A DNA stretch of 64,000 nt from Sphingomonadales bacterium. Its GTDB lineage: Bacteria; Pseudomonadota; Alphaproteobacteria; Sphingomonadales; Sphingomonadaceae. The stretch lies in assembly GCA_027483465.1 (NCBI GenBank), contig JAIXUQ010000061.1, positions 1-64,000 on the forward strand. The letters run 5' to 3'. The notes beneath the pieces are model-generated. The model searched no databases, was not told where the DNA came from, and worked only from the letters and a program-made list of their open reading frames with translations. Positions 45,569 through 54,260 of the stretch are shown in pieces; position 1 is the stretch's first letter, and every line of letters starts with the position of its first letter. A program made the position numbers and the translations under genes.

Positions 45569-46387
45569 TCAGGCCGGTTCGGCTGCGGCCGGGGTGCGGC
45601 TAGCCAGCGGGCGTGAGGTCACCTCGCGGAAGATGGCGCGATAGCGCGGATGCTCCGTGCCCATCAGCCGGTCCCACACGGTGAAATACAAGCCGAAATT
45701 ATGGCTGAAGCTGCCGTTGTGGTGCAGATCATGGTGGGTGGTGGTGGCAAACAGGCCCCAGAACCAGTGATCGGCAAAGCCCCTTGGCATCAGTTCCACG
45801 CCGCAATGGCCCATCACGTTGCGCAGGATCATGACGCCCAGGAACAGGAAAATCGGCAGGAAGGGGGTGGGCACGATGATCACCCACAGCGAGACGAACA
45901 GTGCCTCGCACACCGCCTCCAGCCCGTTGAAGCTGTAGGCGGCAAAGGGCGTGGGTGTCACCGATTTGTGGTGCAGGCTGTGCATGTGGCGGAACAGGCG
46001 GCGGTGGTGCATGGCCCGGTGCAGCCAGTAAAACCAGGTGTCGTGCGCCACCAGCAGCACACCGACAAAGGCCAGGGTTTCCGGCCATGATGGTTCGCCC
46101 TGATAAAAGCCGCCGGCAAAGCCATTGGCCCGCAGCCACAGTGAGGGGGTGGCGACCAGCGCATAGATGATCACGCTGCGCAGCGAGGCCAGCAGTTCGC
46201 GGCGGTAATCGGCTGCCCGCGCCTGCCGGGCCTGCAACCGCCGCACCCGCCAAGGGGAGCGCAGGATGAGCGCGACCACCACGCTCATCACCAGCGTGCC
46301 GACGACATAGCGGCCGCCATCGAACAGGAAGACATTGGGAAACACCAACAGGGCGGCATCGGGAAGGGTGAGTGGCGGGTGGGGCAT
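45569..46387 (-). CDS. fatty acid hydroxylase / sterol desaturase family membrane protein
   Basis: A 272-residue di-iron membrane oxygenase. The His motifs are HDTWFYWLHRAMHHRRLFRH, HSLHHKS and HHDLHHNGSFSHN, the eight or more histidines of the sterol-desaturase fold. Four hydrophobic segments surround them. The family includes fatty-acid and sterol hydroxylases and carotenoid hydroxylases, so its substrate may be lipid or carotenoid. AAAGGA lies 9 bases before the ATG. It follows AraC- and LytTR-type regulators on the same strand. Confidence 0.88.
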   Translation of the reverse strand: MPHPPLTLPDAALLVFPNVFLFDGGRYVVGTLVMSVVVALILRSPWRVRRLQARQARAADYRRELLASLRSVIIYALVATPSLWLRANGFAGGFYQGEPSWPETLAFVGVLLVAHDTWFYWLHRAMHHRRLFRHMHSLHHKSVTPTPFAAYSFNGLEAVCEALFVSLWVIIVPTPFLPIFLFLGVMILRNVMGHCGVELMPRGFADHWFWGLFATTTHHDLHHNGSFSHNFGLYFTVWDRLMGTEHPRYRAIFREVTSRPLASRTPAAAEPA

Positions 46388-46485
46388 GGGGCAGCATCCT
46401 TTCGTTGCTGGCCCCTTGATCGGCGGTTCCGGCGCCGGCGGCGCGGCGCGTTTGCGGATTCAACCGGTCAATCTTGCAAATTCGA

Positions 46486-47535
46486 TCAGTCAGCCCGCAT
46501 CCGGGCGCGATATTCGCTGGGGGTGCAGCCGGTTTCGCCGCGAAAGGCGCGGTTGAACGGGGCCAGGCTGCCGAATCCGGCATCAAGTGCGATGGTGAGG
46601 ATCGGCACCTGGCGCTGGGCCGGATCGGCCAGTGCGGCGCGGGCTTCGGCGATGCGGAATTGGTTGAGCCAGGCATTGAAATTGCGCGCGCCCAGGCCCT
46701 GGTTGATGGCCCGACGCAGGCGATATTCCGGCACGTTCAGCCGGGCGGCAACGGCGGTGATGGTGAGCCCATCCTGCCGGTAGAGGCGCTCCTGCGCCAT
46801 CAGGGCTGCCAGCCGGGCCAGCAACTGCGAATCATCGGCTTCGGGCGGGGCGGCGGCATCGGCCACCGGCCTGGCCGGCGGCATCAGCAGGCTGGCATCG
46901 CGCCAGCCAAAGGCCAAAAAGGCCACCATCAGCGTGACGACAAGCAGCGCGGCCGAATTGATCAGCCGCCACCAGCCTGGCGGCGGCCAGCCCGGCCCCA
47001 GGATTTCCGCCACCACGATCACCAGGATCGCCAGCCCGATGGTGAGGGCCAGCACCAGCCGCATCCGCCGCCGCACCTCCACCAGATCATTGTCCCGCCC
47101 GCGCAGGGCTGCGGCCACGCCCAGGGCGGTGAAGATGGCATTGGGCAGCGGCCACGCCAGCACCAGCGCCAGCCGGGGCCAGCCGCCATTCACGCCCTGA
47201 TAGGAACTGAGCGAACCGGCCACCACCAGCCCCGCCACGGCGAGGCCATGCCAAGGCCGCAGTTGGAAATCATCATCGAACCAGCTTTGCGCAAACAGCC
47301 AGAACAAGCCCGGAGAAGCCATGCCGGCCAGGTGGAGCGGGACCCGCCACCAGGCGAATTTATAGGCAAGCGGCAACGCCGGCAGATAGAGATAGCCCAG
47401 CCCCGCCACACACAGCAGCGCCCCCAGCCGCGCTGTGAGCGAAGCGCGCCAACCCTTGCCGAAATTCCAGGCAAGCAGCAGCAACAGCACCATGGTGCCG
47501 CCGCGCAACACGCCATCCCAGAAGGTGATGCCCAT
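46486..47535 (-). CDS. membrane-bound AraC family regulator
   Basis: A 349-residue protein with about seven transmembrane segments in residues 1-220 and a C-terminal AraC-type helix-turn-helix pair (residues about 250-345: ITAVAARLNVPEYRLRRAIN; IAEARAALADP; ILTIALDAGFGSLAPFNRAF). The N-terminal membrane region replaces the usual arabinose-type sensor, suggesting a signal in or across the membrane. AraC proteins fused to 7-helix domains are known in sphingomonads and others, and the ligands are unidentified. It lies between the LytTR gene and the desaturase gene. Confidence 0.85.
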   Translation of the reverse strand: MGITFWDGVLRGGTMVLLLLLAWNFGKGWRASLTARLGALLCVAGLGYLYLPALPLAYKFAWWRVPLHLAGMASPGLFWLFAQSWFDDDFQLRPWHGLAVAGLVVAGSLSSYQGVNGGWPRLALVLAWPLPNAIFTALGVAAALRGRDNDLVEVRRRMRLVLALTIGLAILVIVVAEILGPGWPPPGWWRLINSAALLVVTLMVAFLAFGWRDASLLMPPARPVADAAAPPEADDSQLLARLAALMAQERLYRQDGLTITAVAARLNVPEYRLRRAINQGLGARNFNAWLNQFRIAEARAALADPAQRQVPILTIALDAGFGSLAPFNRAFRGETGCTPSEYRARMRAD

Positions 47536-47591
47536 CGCCGGTCACGCTATCAGCCGGCCAGTGGATTGTCACATGACAAGGCTGGCGGCGA

Positions 47592-48491
47592 TCACAACCA
47601 CCCCGCCGCTGCCAGTCTTGGGCGTTCGGCGCGGCTGACGGGGGCGGCAAGGCCGGTGGCGAGGGTGAGGAACAGCCGGTCGCCATCGCGGCGGCTGCCG
47701 GTGACGGCGGCGCGGGCCACCCACCAGCTGCGGTGGACGCGGGCGCCCGGCACATCGGCCAGCAGCGCCACCGCATCGGCCATGCGCATCAGCACCAGAT
47801 CATCGCCCAGATCGGTGTGGACCCTGAGATAATGATCCTCGGCCGCCAGCGCCAGCAGCCGGCCGGCGCGCAGGCGGGGCGGCAGCCGCTCGGCCAGCGC
47901 CGCCGGCATGGTGACGGGCAGTGGTTCGACAGGCGGGGGTTCGCCAGGTGGGAGTTCGGCAGGGGGTGGATCGGGGGCCGGACTTTCCGCGACATCGGCC
48001 AGCGGCGCGGCGATCGGCACCTCCACTGGGGCGGTGGTGATGTTGATGATCGTCATCACCAGCGAGATCGGGAACACCACGGTGAAAAACCCGAGCAGCG
48101 TGGGCAGGCTGATGGCAATCGGCCCGAACACCAGCGCGCTGGCCACCACCACGATGAAGGTGAGCGGCAGCGCAATCAGCAGCGCGGCCAGCGCCATTTC
48201 CAGCCAGCGCCAGCGCGCCAGCCGGCCCCACATCTGCACCGCCGCGGTGATCAACAGGCCCAGCAGCGAACCGGCCATGATCACGCTGAACCAATAGCCC
48301 AGGCGGGGCGCCAGCGGCACCTGATCGGTGCGGAACGCGCCGGTGAAGGCCATCACCAGCGCCGCGGCCGCACCAATGGCCAGCCCGCGCCGGATGCGCG
48401 GCCGCAGATTGAACTGCACCCTGGCTGCATTTGGCGCAGCGTGAACGGCGGCGGGCGGCTCCTGGCGAACTGGCGGCGGCATCCTGCGCAT
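47592..48491 (-). CDS. membrane-bound LytTR family regulator
   Basis: A 299-residue protein with four transmembrane helices (about residues 35-155: LAIGAAAALVMAFTGAF; LGYWFSVIMAGSLLGLLITA; WLEMALAALLIALPLTF; FFTVVFPISLVMTIIN), a Pro/Glu-rich linker (PPPAELPPGEPPPVEPLP) and a C-terminal LytTR DNA-binding domain (residues about 200-299: LAAEDHYLRVHTDLGDDLVL; VHRSWWVARAAV). No receiver domain is present. Start at 48491 or 48482. The gene is divergent from DUF2141-carotenoid oxygenase and followed by the AraC gene, so both membrane regulators may act on one promoter region. Confidence 0.85.
   Translation of the reverse strand: MRRMPPPVRQEPPAAVHAAPNAARVQFNLRPRIRRGLAIGAAAALVMAFTGAFRTDQVPLAPRLGYWFSVIMAGSLLGLLITAAVQMWGRLARWRWLEMALAALLIALPLTFIVVVASALVFGPIAISLPTLLGFFTVVFPISLVMTIINITTAPVEVPIAAPLADVAESPAPDPPPAELPPGEPPPVEPLPVTMPAALAERLPPRLRAGRLLALAAEDHYLRVHTDLGDDLVLMRMADAVALLADVPGARVHRSWWVARAAVTGSRRDGDRLFLTLATGLAAPVSRAERPRLAAAGWL
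47924..47968. repeat. three 15-bp imperfect repeats inside the LytTR linker
   Basis: The units are GTTCGACAGGCGGGG, GTTCGCCAGGTGGGA and GTTCGGCAGGGGGTG at 47924-47938, 47939-47953 and 47954-47968. On the coding strand they give a five-residue Pro/Glu-rich repeat of the linker between membrane and DNA-binding parts. The linker length could vary between strains by slippage. Confidence 0.75.
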
Positions 48492-48514
48492 CTCCCGGCG
48501 ACATCAGCGGCTTA

Positions 48515-48530
48515 GCCAGCCACCACTGGC
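48515..48530. promoter_or_regulatory. inverted repeat GCCAG-N6-CTGGC in the divergent regulator/carotenoid region
   Basis: GCCAG at 48515-48519 and CTGGC at 48526-48530 lie 6 bases apart, midway between the divergent starts at 48491 and 48572. Position suits an operator for one or both genes. The evidence is only symmetry and location; five-base arms arise often by chance in GC-rich DNA. Confidence 0.25.
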
Positions 48531-48571
48531 CATGCAACCGGGCAAAGCGCCCCCAGAAGAAGGACAACGCC

Positions 48572-49000
48572 ATGATCGCCAACCGCATGCTCGCCGCCGC
48601 CTTGCTTGCCATCGCCGCCCCGGCCCTCGCTGCCGGGCCGGCCACGCTCACCGTGACCTTCAAGGTGACGGATGCGCCCACTGGGCAGATCATGCTGAGC
48701 CTGTATGACAATGAGGCCGCGCATGACGGCGGCGGCAAGCCGGTGGCCCAGGCGGCGGTGCCGGTGGCCAACGGGCAGGCGGTGGCGACCTTCGCCGGCC
48801 TGCCCCCCGGCCGCTATGCCATCAAGGCGTTTCACGACATCGATGGTGACGGCAAGATGGGCATGACGCCCTTCGGCATGCCCACCGAGCCCTTCGCCTT
48901 TTCCAACAATGCGCCGGCCATGGCCGGCCCGGCGCCCTGGTCGGCCAGCAGCTTTGCCGTGGATGGCCCGGCGGCCGCCACCGCCATCACCATCCGCTGA
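48572..49000 (+). CDS. DUF2141 exported protein
   Basis: A 142-residue periplasmic protein with a signal peptide (MIANRMLAAALLAIAAPALA) and a DUF2141 domain. Typical family strings are GRYAIKAFHDIDGDGKMG, TPFGMPTEPFAFSNNAP and SFAVDG near the C-terminus. The family is beta-sandwich-like and of unknown function; in several bacteria it lies next to carotenoid or lipid genes. AGAAGGA precedes the ATG. It lies 14 bases before the carotenoid oxygenase gene. Confidence 0.88.
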   Translation: MIANRMLAAALLAIAAPALAAGPATLTVTFKVTDAPTGQIMLSLYDNEAAHDGGGKPVAQAAVPVANGQAVATFAGLPPGRYAIKAFHDIDGDGKMGMTPFGMPTEPFAFSNNAPAMAGPAPWSASSFAVDGPAAATAITIR

Positions 49001-49014
49001 AGGGGCCCGCCGCC

Positions 49015-50454
49015 ATGCCCCTGATGGATCGCCGTGCCCTGTTCCACCGCGCCCTGCTGGCCGGGCTGGGTGCCAGCCTGCCGGCCGAGGCGCTGGCCGC
49101 CGGCCTGGCGGCGGCTGCCCAGCCGCACTGGGCGCTGGCGCTGGGCGATGTGGAGGCTGACATCAGCCCGCGCCCGCTCACCCGGCTGCATGGCCGGCTG
49201 CCGGCCGATCTGGCCGGCACGCTCTATCGCAACGGGCCGGCGCTGTTCCGGCGCGGCGCCAGCGCGGTGAACCACTGGTTTGATGGCGATGGCCTGGTGC
49301 GGGCCTTTGCCCTGCGCGATGGCCAGGCCCGCCTGGCGGCGCGCTTTGTCGATACGCCCAAGCGGCGGATCGAGACGGCGGCCGGGCGCATCGTGCAGCC
49401 GGGCTTTGCCACGCCGGCGCGCGCTGGGGCGCAGGTGGCCAGCGCCGATGATGCCAACGCCGCCAACACCCATGTGATCGCCGCCGGCGGCCGGCTGCTT
49501 GCATTGTGGGAGGCGGGATCGGCCTTCGCGCTCGATCCGGCAACGCTGGCGACGCACGGCCCGGTGACGCTGCGGCCCGATCTGAAGGCGATGCCCTTTC
49601 TGGCCCATCCCAAGGTGGAGGATTCGGGGCGCATCTGGAACATCGGGCTGTCGGGCGCTGCCGCCTATGTCTATCGGCTCGCCGCCAATGGCAGGCTGGA
49701 GGCCGGGCAGCTGATCCGCCTGCCGCGCGCCAGCTATTGCCATGATTTCACCATGACGGCGCGGCACCTGATCATTGTGCTGCAACCCTGGCTGCACGAA
49801 CGCGCCAGCCTGCCCTTTGCCAGCGGCATGGTGTGGCGGCCCGAACAGGGCACGCGCGTGCTGGTGATCGACAAGGATGATCTGACGCGGCAACGCCTGT
49901 TCGAACTGCCGGCGCTGTTCTTCTTCCATCTGGGCGATGGCTGGGAGGAGGCGGACGGCACCATCCATTTCGATGGCGCCTTTGATGGCAGCCCGCTGTT
50001 TGCCACCGAAACCGCCCCGGCGCTGGTGGAAGGCCGCTATCCGCGCACCGAACGGCCGCTGTTGCGGCTGATCAGTCTGCATCCCGATGGCCGGGCCCAG
50101 CTGCGCGATGCCGGCATCACGGCGGAATTCCCGCGCCATCCCGGCGGGTATCAAGGCCCGCGCCCCACCTTCCACGTGGGCGGCTATGCTCCCGGCCGGC
50201 CGTTTGCGCGCAGCATCGGCCGCTGGGATTGGCAGGCCGGGCACGGCACCGCCCATGATTTTGGCGCCCACCAGATCGTGGAGGAATTTGTTCCGGCCGG
50301 GCGCTGGCTGATCGGCACCAGCATCAATCTGGCGGCACGCGCCACCGAATTGCATGTGCTGGCCGCCGATCATCTGGCCGATGGCCCGGTGGCGAGTTTC
50401 CGCGCCGATGTGGCGCTGCCGCACAGTTTTCACGGCAGCTGGGTGGCGGCCTGA
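49015..50454 (+). CDS. carotenoid oxygenase family protein (carotenoid cleavage dioxygenase-like)
   Basis: A 479-residue seven-bladed propeller enzyme that cleaves carotenoids, apocarotenoids or stilbenes with a mononuclear iron held by four His. The four are visible: His198 in FLAHPKVE, His243 in SYCHDFTMT, His305 in FFFHLGDG, and His473 in SFHGSW. The N-terminus has a twin-Arg-like start (MDRRALFHRALLAGLGAS), suggesting Tat export or a membrane anchor; that is unusual but known in some sphingomonads. It forms a unit with the DUF2141 gene. Cleavage site and product cannot be predicted. Confidence 0.9.
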   Translation: MPLMDRRALFHRALLAGLGASLPAEALAAGLAAAAQPHWALALGDVEADISPRPLTRLHGRLPADLAGTLYRNGPALFRRGASAVNHWFDGDGLVRAFALRDGQARLAARFVDTPKRRIETAAGRIVQPGFATPARAGAQVASADDANAANTHVIAAGGRLLALWEAGSAFALDPATLATHGPVTLRPDLKAMPFLAHPKVEDSGRIWNIGLSGAAAYVYRLAANGRLEAGQLIRLPRASYCHDFTMTARHLIIVLQPWLHERASLPFASGMVWRPEQGTRVLVIDKDDLTRQRLFELPALFFFHLGDGWEEADGTIHFDGAFDGSPLFATETAPALVEGRYPRTERPLLRLISLHPDGRAQLRDAGITAEFPRHPGGYQGPRPTFHVGGYAPGRPFARSIGRWDWQAGHGTAHDFGAHQIVEEFVPAGRWLIGTSINLAARATELHVLAADHLADGPVASFRADVALPHSFHGSWVAA

Positions 50455-50460
50455 TGGCGT

Positions 50461-51087
50461 TCAGGCTAGATGGCCCACCAGCGGGCGGCCGTGCGGCCAG
50501 CGGTGGTCCTCCACCACGTCCAGCACATATTCGGCCACCTCCTCGCGGGTGACGGCGTTCACCTGCACATCGGGCGGCACCGGCCACACCGCGGTGAGCG
50601 CGCCGGGCAGGGGGCCGGCGGTGAAGGGGCCGGGGCGGATGATCGTCCAGTCCAGCGGGGAAAGGGCGATCAACTCCTCCTGCACGTCCTTGTCGGCATA
50701 GCGATTGCGGGTGAACAGCGGATAGACGACATGATTGTAGAACCAGCCGCCGTGGCCGCGCGTTTCGGCCGTGCCGATGCCGGTGATGGCCACCAGCCGC
50801 GCCACACCGGCGGCCTGCATCGCCGTGATCAGCGCGCGGGTGGAATCGGAAAACAAGGTGGTCGGCTGGGCATGATCAATTCCCAGCGCATAGAGCACCG
50901 CATCATGGCCGGGCAGCGCATCGGCCAGGAAGCGGCCATCGCACGGGTGGCCCACGGCCGGCTTTGCCAAGGGCGGCACCCGGCTGTGCACCCGGCTCTG
51001 CACTGTCACCTCATGGCCGCGCAACAGCGCCTCGCCCACGATCCGGCGGCCCACCTGGCCTGATCCACCAATCACGAACAACCGCAT
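50461..51087 (-). CDS. NAD(P)-binding Rossmann-fold protein (atypical extended SDR)
   Basis: A 208-residue protein of the NAD(P)H-binding/atypical SDR type. It begins MRLFVIGGSGQVGRRIVGEAL, has LVAITGIGTAE in place of the active-site strand, and PLDWTIIRPGPF near residue 145. This pattern fits SDR_a5-like proteins that may be oxidoreductases, reductases or NAD-sensing proteins. There is no YxxxK. The start at 51087 begins the domain; longer readings lack support. It faces the carotenoid oxygenase stop 6 bases away. Confidence 0.8.
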   Translation of the reverse strand: MRLFVIGGSGQVGRRIVGEALLRGHEVTVQSRVHSRVPPLAKPAVGHPCDGRFLADALPGHDAVLYALGIDHAQPTTLFSDSTRALITAMQAAGVARLVAITGIGTAETRGHGGWFYNHVVYPLFTRNRYADKDVQEELIALSPLDWTIIRPGPFTAGPLPGALTAVWPVPPDVQVNAVTREEVAEYVLDVVEDHRWPHGRPLVGHLA

Positions 51088-51167
51088 AGCCGCAATTCCC
51101 CCGGCCAAAGCGACCCTGAGGCAAAGCGTGGCACAGGTGCACAGCCGGCGACAGCCGGGAGCAATAC

Positions 51168-52637
51168 CTAGTTTTGCGGCGCGTCGATGCCCTGGGCGGG
51201 CGTGGAAACGGTGCGCGTGGAACGGATCATCGGCGTTGGCCGGCCCGACCAATCGAGGACATCGCCGCGCACCCGGTCATAATTGGCCTTGGAGTCATAC
51301 AGTTTCACGCCCTCAAGATTGAGGTCGCGCGCCTCGGCGCTGCCGATGGCGGCCAACAGGGTGAAGCCGGCAACATAGGCATTGCGCCGGGCGGTCGCGA
51401 GGATCACCTTGGCGTTGATCAGTTCCTGTTCGGCATTCAGCACTTCGATGATGGTGCGGTTGCCCACGCCATTTTCGGCGCGCACGCCTTCCAGGCTCAG
51501 GCTGTTGGCGGCAATGGCGGCTTCGGCCGAACGGATCACGTCAAGGCTGGCCTTGTAGCTGGCAAAGGCGGCCCGAACCTGCTGGATCACCTGGCGTTCG
51601 GTGGCGATCTGGTTTTCCATCGCCGCCGTCTTGCGCGCCTGAGCCTGGCGGATCTGCGCCGCCGGGCGCCCGCCCTGATAAAGCGGCAATTGCACCTGGG
51701 CGCCGATCACCGCCGATTCCTGGGTGGACGGGATGTTGATCGGCACCGCCGCACGGGCGCCGCCAAAGTTGTCGTTGCGGTTGATGTTGCCAAAGGCCGA
51801 CAGGGTGGGCAGCCGGCTGGCGCGGGCAGCCTTCACATCGAAACCGGCAGCCTCGCTGTTTTTGGTGGCAGCGGCGATGTCGGGATTTTCCTTGATGGCG
51901 ATTTCCACCGCCTCGTCCACGCTGGCTGGCAGGCCGGGCAGCGGCGGTGGCGGCGTGAGTTCGGCCGGGGCATCGCCGACCTGCTGGATATAGCGTTCCT
52001 TGGAGCCGATCAGATTGGCCTCGGCATTGCGCAGATCGGCGCGGGCCTGGGCCAGGCGCGCCTCTGACTGGGCAACATCGGTGCGGGTGAGATCACCCAC
52101 CTCGAACCGGTCCTGCGTGGCGCGCAGGTTGGTTTCCAGCGTCTTCACATTGGCGCGGTTGAATTCGACGATCTGGGTGTCACGCAGCACGTCGTTATAG
52201 GCGGCGACCACTTGGCTGAACACGCTGGCCTCGGTGCCGCGCAGGGTTTCCTCCCCGGCGATGATGCGGGCATCGGCGGCCTTCATGCCAAAGCGCACCA
52301 GCCCGCCCTGATAGATCGGCACCTGCACCTGCACCTGGGTCTGCAACGTGCGCGGGATGATCACGAACTGGCCGCCGGGGATCAGCACATTCTCGTTGAA
52401 GGTGGAGTTGATCTGGGCGGTGGGCAGTCCGGCGGCGCGCTGGATGGCATAATTCTCGTCGGTCGCCATCTGGTTGGCGCGCGCGGCGTTCAGCGTCGGG
52501 TTGGTCTGATAGGCCTTGGCCAGCGCCTGCGCCAATGTTTCGGCGCGGGCACCGCCGGCCAGCATCGAGGCGGCAAGCAGGGCGGCACACATCAGCGGAC
52601 GGACCGTGCGCGAGGAGCCCGAGCCAAAGCTCTGCAT
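51168..52637 (-). CDS. tolC: TolC family outer-membrane channel protein
   Basis: A 489-residue outer-membrane efflux protein. A signal peptide (to GGARA, about residue 32) is followed by two OEP repeats, each with an RxAF-type helix region (TLAQALAKAYQTNPTLNAARA and ASVDEAVEIAIKENPDIAAA). The TolC subfamily marks are QVQVPIYQGG and QLPLYQGGRPAAQIRQAQ, and GNRTIIEVLNAEQELINAK near the end. It forms the trimeric channel for type I secretion or RND efflux; the pump and adaptor genes are not adjacent. AAGGAAG lies 8 bases before the ATG. Confidence 0.93.
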   Translation of the reverse strand: MQSFGSGSSRTVRPLMCAALLAASMLAGGARAETLAQALAKAYQTNPTLNAARANQMATDENYAIQRAAGLPTAQINSTFNENVLIPGGQFVIIPRTLQTQVQVQVPIYQGGLVRFGMKAADARIIAGEETLRGTEASVFSQVVAAYNDVLRDTQIVEFNRANVKTLETNLRATQDRFEVGDLTRTDVAQSEARLAQARADLRNAEANLIGSKERYIQQVGDAPAELTPPPPLPGLPASVDEAVEIAIKENPDIAAATKNSEAAGFDVKAARASRLPTLSAFGNINRNDNFGGARAAVPINIPSTQESAVIGAQVQLPLYQGGRPAAQIRQAQARKTAAMENQIATERQVIQQVRAAFASYKASLDVIRSAEAAIAANSLSLEGVRAENGVGNRTIIEVLNAEQELINAKVILATARRNAYVAGFTLLAAIGSAEARDLNLEGVKLYDSKANYDRVRGDVLDWSGRPTPMIRSTRTVSTPAQGIDAPQN

Positions 52638-52773
52638 TTCAAAAACTTCCTTCATTCGGGCAAGCCGTTGCCACAGCCAGCCGGCGCCCCCCTTGGGTGG
52701 CATATAGAGGCAAGACAGCAGCCGGCCAAGGGGGGCGCAGGATAAATTTGAGTAAGGACCAAATCTGCCGCGG

Positions 52774-53670
52774 TCACGGTTTTTCCTGTGGCAGCGCGGC
52801 CAGATAGGCGGCGATGGCGGCGCGGTCGGCATCGCTCAGGGCGGCCATGTTGGCCTGCACCTCCACCATCGATCCGCCCACGCTGTCATAATCCGGCGTG
52901 AAGCCGGTTTTCAGATATTCGCCAATCTCTGCGGCGCTCCACTTCAGCGCAGCCGGGGTGATGCCGGGCACCTTGCCCTTGCCTTCCGCATCCGGCCCGC
53001 CGGCCAGCCAGTGTGCCCGGTCAGTGCCGCCAAAGCCATCGCGCGGTGTGTGGCATTCGCCGCAATGGCCCGGCCCTTCGACCAGATAGCGGCCGGCGCG
53101 CACATCGGCCGGGGCATCAGCGGGCAGCGGCACCACCGGCGCTGCATCCAGATAGACGCGTTTCCACAGGCCGATGCCGCGCCGGATATTGTAGGGGAAG
53201 GCCACCGCATTTTCGGGCACCTTGCCCGCCACCGGCGGCAGCGTTTTCAGATAGGCAAAAAGATCGGCGATGTCCCCCGCCGTCATCCGGGCATAGCTGG
53301 TGTAGGGGAAGGCCGGGTAATAATGCCGGCCATCGGGGGCCATGCCGCGGCGCATGGCATTGTCGAAATCGGTCAGGCTCCAGCCGCCGATGCCATCGGG
53401 GCCGGGCGAGATGTTGGGCGGCTGGAAACGGCCGAACGGTGTTTCCAGCGCGGCACCGCCGCCCAGCCGCAACCGGGCCTCGCCTTTGGCGCCTTTCGCG
53501 GCGTGGCAGGAGGCGCAACCGCCGGCGTTGAACAGGCGGGCACCGGCCACGGCATTGCCGGGGCCTTGCGCCACCTCATCAGCGGCCAGCGGTTGCGGCG
53601 CGGTCAGCATCCACGCCGCCATGGCAAACAGGGTGGCCACCCCTGCCAGGGCGGCGTGCAGCCGCTTCAT
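52774..53670 (-). CDS. diheme cytochrome c, alcohol/gluconate dehydrogenase subunit-like
   Basis: A 298-residue exported cytochrome with two CxxCH heme-binding motifs: CASCH near residue 55 and CGECH near 203. Each is followed by a distal Met candidate (RRGMAPDGRHYYPAFPYTSYARM; VGGSMVEVQANMAALSDADR). A signal sequence ends at PLAADE. This matches the cytochrome subunit of membrane-bound gluconate or alcohol dehydrogenases, which carry three hemes; one is missing, so it is probably an electron carrier of a related type. Its start is 1 base after the cytochrome c' stop. Confidence 0.85.
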   Translation of the reverse strand: MKRLHAALAGVATLFAMAAWMLTAPQPLAADEVAQGPGNAVAGARLFNAGGCASCHAAKGAKGEARLRLGGGAALETPFGRFQPPNISPGPDGIGGWSLTDFDNAMRRGMAPDGRHYYPAFPYTSYARMTAGDIADLFAYLKTLPPVAGKVPENAVAFPYNIRRGIGLWKRVYLDAAPVVPLPADAPADVRAGRYLVEGPGHCGECHTPRDGFGGTDRAHWLAGGPDAEGKGKVPGITPAALKWSAAEIGEYLKTGFTPDYDSVGGSMVEVQANMAALSDADRAAIAAYLAALPQEKP

Positions 53671-53671
53671 C

Positions 53672-54115
53672 TCAGCCCTTCTTGATGCGGAACGCTTCGT
53701 GGCAGCTCTTGCAGTTGGCGGTCACCAGGCCAAAGGCCTTGCCAAAGCCGGCGGCATCGGTGGGATTCATCGCCACGGCAGCGGCGGTGTCGGTCTGGAA
53801 CTTGGCGGTGGCGGCCTTCCAGTCGGCCGGCTTGTCCCAGATCGCCGGGGCCGCTTCGGTTTCGCCACCGGTCTTGCTGTTGGCCGGGAAATGGCCGGGG
53901 AAGGCCTTGGCGGCGGCGGCATAATTGGCCAGGATCTTGGTGGCGGCGGCGGCATCGAACGGCACCGCGCCCTTCAGCATGTCGGCCCCCAGCTTGGTGT
54001 CGCGGCCATTGCCCTTCATGATCGCCTTGCGGTCCTCGATCGGGCCGGCGGCGGCGATGGTGGCGGGCAGGGTCACGGCGGCTGCCAGCACGGCAGCAAG
54101 AACGGCACGCATCAT
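53672..54115 (-). CDS. cytochrome c' (c-556-like)
   Basis: A 147-residue exported cytochrome of the four-helix-bundle c'/c556 type. The single CKSCH lies near the C-terminus (NCKSCHEAFR), as the family requires. The signal sequence ends at about AAAG (residue 24), and the mature protein begins PIEDRKAIMKGNG. Such proteins bind nitric oxide or CO at a five-coordinate heme, or carry electrons when a Met ligand is present (c556); Met in AIMKGN at about residue 33 may be that ligand. AAGGGAGA precedes the ATG. Confidence 0.88.
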   Translation of the reverse strand: MMRAVLAAVLAAAVTLPATIAAAGPIEDRKAIMKGNGRDTKLGADMLKGAVPFDAAAATKILANYAAAAKAFPGHFPANSKTGGETEAAPAIWDKPADWKAATAKFQTDTAAAVAMNPTDAAGFGKAFGLVTANCKSCHEAFRIKKG

Positions 54116-54260
54116 TGGTTGGTCTCCCTTTCGGATGGCTTACGCCCGCCGGCTTCATATCCCCCGCTGCCGCTTCGCGCCAAGCGGACAATTGGCGCAG
54201 GCGCAGGCTTGCCTGCCGCCGCCAATATGCCATGCTGGGACGACAGAGGGGGAAATGATC

